Positions 61,892-64,000 of a stretch of DNA of 64,000 bases are shown in pieces. A program made the translations under genes and the position numbers. Each line of letters begins with the position of its first letter. Position 1 is the first letter of the stretch. The DNA lies in assembly GCF_000176035.2 (NCBI RefSeq), contig NC_015675.1:248001-312000 (forward strand), given 5' to 3'. A model generated the notes under the pieces. The model ran no database searches. It worked only from the letters and a program-made list of their open reading frames with translations, and had not been told where the DNA came from. This DNA is from Mesorhizobium opportunistum WSM2075. GTDB taxonomy: Bacteria; Pseudomonadota; Alphaproteobacteria; Rhizobiales; Rhizobiaceae.

Positions 61892-62842
61892 TCAACGCCG
61901 GCCGAGCGCCGACGAGCGCAGATTGTCGAGCAGCACGGCGAGCAGCAGGATCACGCCGCGCACGATGTACTGGTAGAAGGCCGGGATGTTGAGCAGGTTC
62001 ATGGCGTTCTCGGCAATGCCCATGATCAGCACGCCGACGATCACGCCCGACATGGTGGCGCGGCCGCCGGCAAGCGAGACGCCGCCGAGCACGCAGGCGG
62101 AGATGACCGAAAGCTCCAGGCCGACCGCCGCATTGGGCTGGCCGGAGGTGATACGCGAGGCCAAGAGGATGCCGGCGATGCCGCAGACGACGCCCTGCAG
62201 CGCGAAGATCCAGATGCGTGTCCGGTCGACATTGACGCCGGCCAGCCGTGACGCCTCCGGATTGCCGCCGATGGCCAGCGTGTTCTTCCCGAAAACAGTG
62301 CGGTTCAAGACGAAGCCGAAGATGCCGAAGAGCACGGCCAGCACCCAGATCGGCGTCGGTATGCCGAGCAGTTTCGACAGCGCGAGCTGGTAGAAATCCG
62401 GGCTGTTGATGCCGACGGCGCGGCCGTCGGACGCAATCAGCGCAAGGCCGCGCACGATCTGCATGGTGGCGAGCGTGGTGATCAGTGCGTTGATGCGGAA
62501 TTTGGCGATGACGACGCCATTGATGAAGCCGACGAAGGCGCCGCAGGCGATTGCCGCCAGCAGGCCAAGCAGGATCGAGCCGGTGTAGTTCGATGCCATC
62601 ACCGCGACCATGCCGGCGAAGGCGACGATCGAGCCGACCGACAGGTCGAAGTCGCGCGCCGCGAGACAGAACATCATGGTGCAGGCGACGATGCCGACGG
62701 TGACCACCGACTGCAAAAGGCCGAGCATGTTCCGGTCGGTGAGGAAGTTCGGCACCAGGACCGACACCAGCGCGAAGGCGACGACGAAGATGACGACGAG
62801 GCCCTGTTCGCCGAGCAGGATTTTTTTCAACTGGCCGGTCAT
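61892..62842 (-). CDS. araH: Sugar ABC transporter permease, AraH-like
   Basis: The 316-residue membrane protein of the RbsC/AraH family has about nine segments, with MMFCLAARDFDLSVGSIVAFAGM, AIACGAFVGFINGVVIAKFRINALITTLATM and GNPEASRLAGVNVDR. It forms the channel with the AraG-like ATPase encoded directly upstream. ATG at 62842 lies 12 bp after the ATPase stop. Arabinose specificity is inferred from the similarity to AraH and from the pathway genes downstream. Confidence 0.87.
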   Translation of the reverse strand: MTGQLKKILLGEQGLVVIFVVAFALVSVLVPNFLTDRNMLGLLQSVVTVGIVACTMMFCLAARDFDLSVGSIVAFAGMVAVMASNYTGSILLGLLAAIACGAFVGFINGVVIAKFRINALITTLATMQIVRGLALIASDGRAVGINSPDFYQLALSKLLGIPTPIWVLAVLFGIFGFVLNRTVFGKNTLAIGGNPEASRLAGVNVDRTRIWIFALQGVVCGIAGILLASRITSGQPNAAVGLELSVISACVLGGVSLAGGRATMSGVIVGVLIMGIAENAMNLLNIPAFYQYIVRGVILLLAVLLDNLRSSALGRR

Positions 62843-62853
62843 TGCAAAAGTCC

Positions 62854-64000
62854 TCAGGATGCGATCGCGTCGGGGGTTTTCTGGTCGGGAAGGGCCGCGG
62901 CCAGGATCGCCTTCTCGGCGAACTGGTCCCGCGTAAGTACGGCGCTGATGCGTCCGCCGCACATCACCAGGATGCGGTCGCAAATGCCCATCACCTCCGG
63001 TAGCTCGGACGAGATGACGACGATCGCCATGCCGTCCTCGGCAAGCTGGTAGAGGAGTTCGTAGATTTCCGATTTGGCGCCGACGTCGATGCCGCGCGTC
63101 GGCTCGTCGACGATGAGGACGCGCACGCCCTGCTCCGACAGCCAGCGGCCGAGGATGACCTTTTGCTGGTTGCCGCCGGAGAGGTTGATGATGTCCTGCC
63201 TGCGCGAGGGCGTGCGCACCTTGAGCTTCTTGATGAAGGTCTCGGCGGTGGCGATCTCGCTGGCGCGGTCGAGCACGCCGAAGCGCGTGTGATGGCGCCG
63301 CGACGAGATGTTGATGTTCTCTTCGATCGAGCGACCCTGGATAATGCCGTCATGCTTGCGGTCCTCGGAGCACAGCACGATGCCGGCCCGGATCGAGCCG
63401 TGCGGATCGGTGGCGTGGACCAGCTTGCCGTCGACGCTGATAGTACCGCTCGAGCGCGGGTCGGCGCCGAACACCAGCCGCATCAGTTCCGAGCGCCCTG
63501 CGCCGATCAGGCCGAAGAAGCCGACGATCTCGCCGGCACGGGCCTCGAAGCTGGCCGGCGTCTTGAGCTTGGCCCCGGAGATCCCCTCGACCTCCAGGCG
63601 GACATCTCCCGATCCGCGCGGCCGAAAACCCCAGATGTCGGAGATTTCGCGGCCGACCATTTCGGCGACGACCTGGTCGCGGGTGACGCCTTTCAGTGAC
63701 GCGTGGTGCGCCGCGAGCTTGCCGTCGCGCAGCACCGTCAGGCTGTCGCAGAGGCGGAACACCTCGTCCAGCCGATGCGAGACATAGATGATGACCTTGC
63801 CCTCGCCGCGCAGACGGTCGATCAGGGCAAACAGGATTTCGCTTTCGCGCGAGGACAGCGACGAGGTCGGCTCGTCCAGTGCGATGACGCGCGCGTCGAG
63901 CATGATCGCCTTGGCGATCTCGACCATCTGGCGTTCGCCGATGGACAGCGTCTTGACCTTGCGGCGCATGTCGATGTCGATGCCGGCCGATTTCAGCTTG
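62854..64000 (-). CDS. araG: Sugar ABC transporter ATPase, AraG-like, 5' end off the right edge
   Basis: About 382 C-terminal residues of a tandem-domain sugar ATPase are visible. The first domain shows only its end: LSIGERQMVEIAKAI (signature), VIALDEPTSSLS (Walker B) and YVSHRLDEVF. The second domain has a degenerate P-loop (GLIGAGRSELM), LSGGNQQKVILGRWL, LIVDEPTRGIDVG and VISSELPEV. This pattern is that of AraG/RbsA. The N-terminal Walker A and the binding-protein gene would lie beyond the window. Confidence 0.9.
   Translation of the reverse strand, partial: KLKSAGIDIDMRRKVKTLSIGERQMVEIAKAIMLDARVIALDEPTSSLSSRESEILFALIDRLRGEGKVIIYVSHRLDEVFRLCDSLTVLRDGKLAAHHASLKGVTRDQVVAEMVGREISDIWGFRPRGSGDVRLEVEGISGAKLKTPASFEARAGEIVGFFGLIGAGRSELMRLVFGADPRSSGTISVDGKLVHATDPHGSIRAGIVLCSEDRKHDGIIQGRSIEENINISSRRHHTRFGVLDRASEIATAETFIKKLKVRTPSRRQDIINLSGGNQQKVILGRWLSEQGVRVLIVDEPTRGIDVGAKSEIYELLYQLAEDGMAIVVISSELPEVMGICDRILVMCGGRISAVLTRDQFAEKAILAAALPDQKTPDAIAS

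Noticed and set aside
1..64000. CRISPR arrays, tRNA or rRNA genes, insertion sequences, phage integrases
   Set aside because: I looked on both strands and found no repeat-spacer array, no cloverleaf-like sequence, and no transposase or integrase motif.

Overview
The window looks like a chromosomal segment of a Mesorhizobium-type alphaproteobacterium (Rhizobiales). The sequence is GC-rich and gene-dense. It carries a succinoglycan-like exo locus in an order close to that of Sinorhizobium, a heterotetrameric sarcosine oxidase operon, a Liv-type transporter inside a sulfone/sulfonate operon, and an oxidative pentose operon. I see no rRNA or tRNA genes, CRISPR arrays or insertion sequences. The assignment to Mesorhizobium is inference from gene content and order.

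Layout. (1) 1-18770, exopolysaccharide assembly: exoL-exoA-exoM-exoO-galU-exoP run leftward. A flippase (exoT-like) and a phosphoribosyltransferase/HAD fusion run rightward. Then come UDP-glucose dehydrogenase, a GMC oxidoreductase with a small Tat-type partner and a GT4 enzyme, followed by exoK, an unknown coiled-coil protein, an exoU-like transferase and an NT5-family nucleotidyltransferase. (2) 19289-25124, a complete six-gene lasso peptide cluster that is tightly overlapping after the first gene: a 50-residue precursor, a PqqD-like leader-binding protein (B1), a transglutaminase-like leader peptidase (B2), an asparagine-synthetase-like cyclase (C), an HPr-kinase-like tailoring kinase and an ABC exporter. 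It sits between exoU-like and exoX-like genes that are neighbours in Sinorhizobium. (3) 25150-29644, exoX-like repressor, exoY, exoF, exoQ. (4) 29994-38991, accessory genes: SDR, glucoamylase-like hydrolase, flavin disulfide-reductase homologue lacking one redox Cys, a lone Prim-Pol protein, a GT2-GT4 fusion, a GT32-Anp1 fusion, a DUF1349 protein. (5) 39071-46468, an aldehyde dehydrogenase, a TetR regulator and the soxBDAG sarcosine oxidase operon. (6) 46485-58185, sulfur scavenging: msuE, sfnB, livF, substrate-binding protein, livM, livH, livG, sfnG, an FAD protein and ssuD. (7) 58441-64000, an L-arabinose-type catabolic operon (aldolase-family dehydratase, IlvD/Edd dehydratase, SDR, AraH/AraG-like transporter), running off the right edge.

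How the parts work together. ExoY would start the repeat unit on undecaprenyl phosphate. ExoA, L, M, O and U extend it with glucose from the GalU product, the flippase moves it, and ExoQ, ExoP and ExoF polymerise and export it. ExoK can trim the polymer. UDP-glucose dehydrogenase suggests glucuronate in the polymer or in a related one. No pyruvyl-, succinyl- or acetyltransferase of the Sinorhizobium locus is present here.

The most interesting content is the lasso cluster. The predicted core starts GGGGNTAID, so a 9-residue Gly1-Asp9 ring is expected, and ends in Ser. It is paired with an HPr-kinase homologue and, across the divergent promoter, with an NT5 nucleotidyltransferase, which suggests a phosphorylated and perhaps further decorated lasso peptide. 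A 15-bp partly palindromic motif (TGTTGCNNTGCARCA) recurs upstream of the lasso precursor, exoL/exoT, exoY, exoQ and the unknown gene at 15862-16263. This suggests that peptide and polysaccharide share a regulator.
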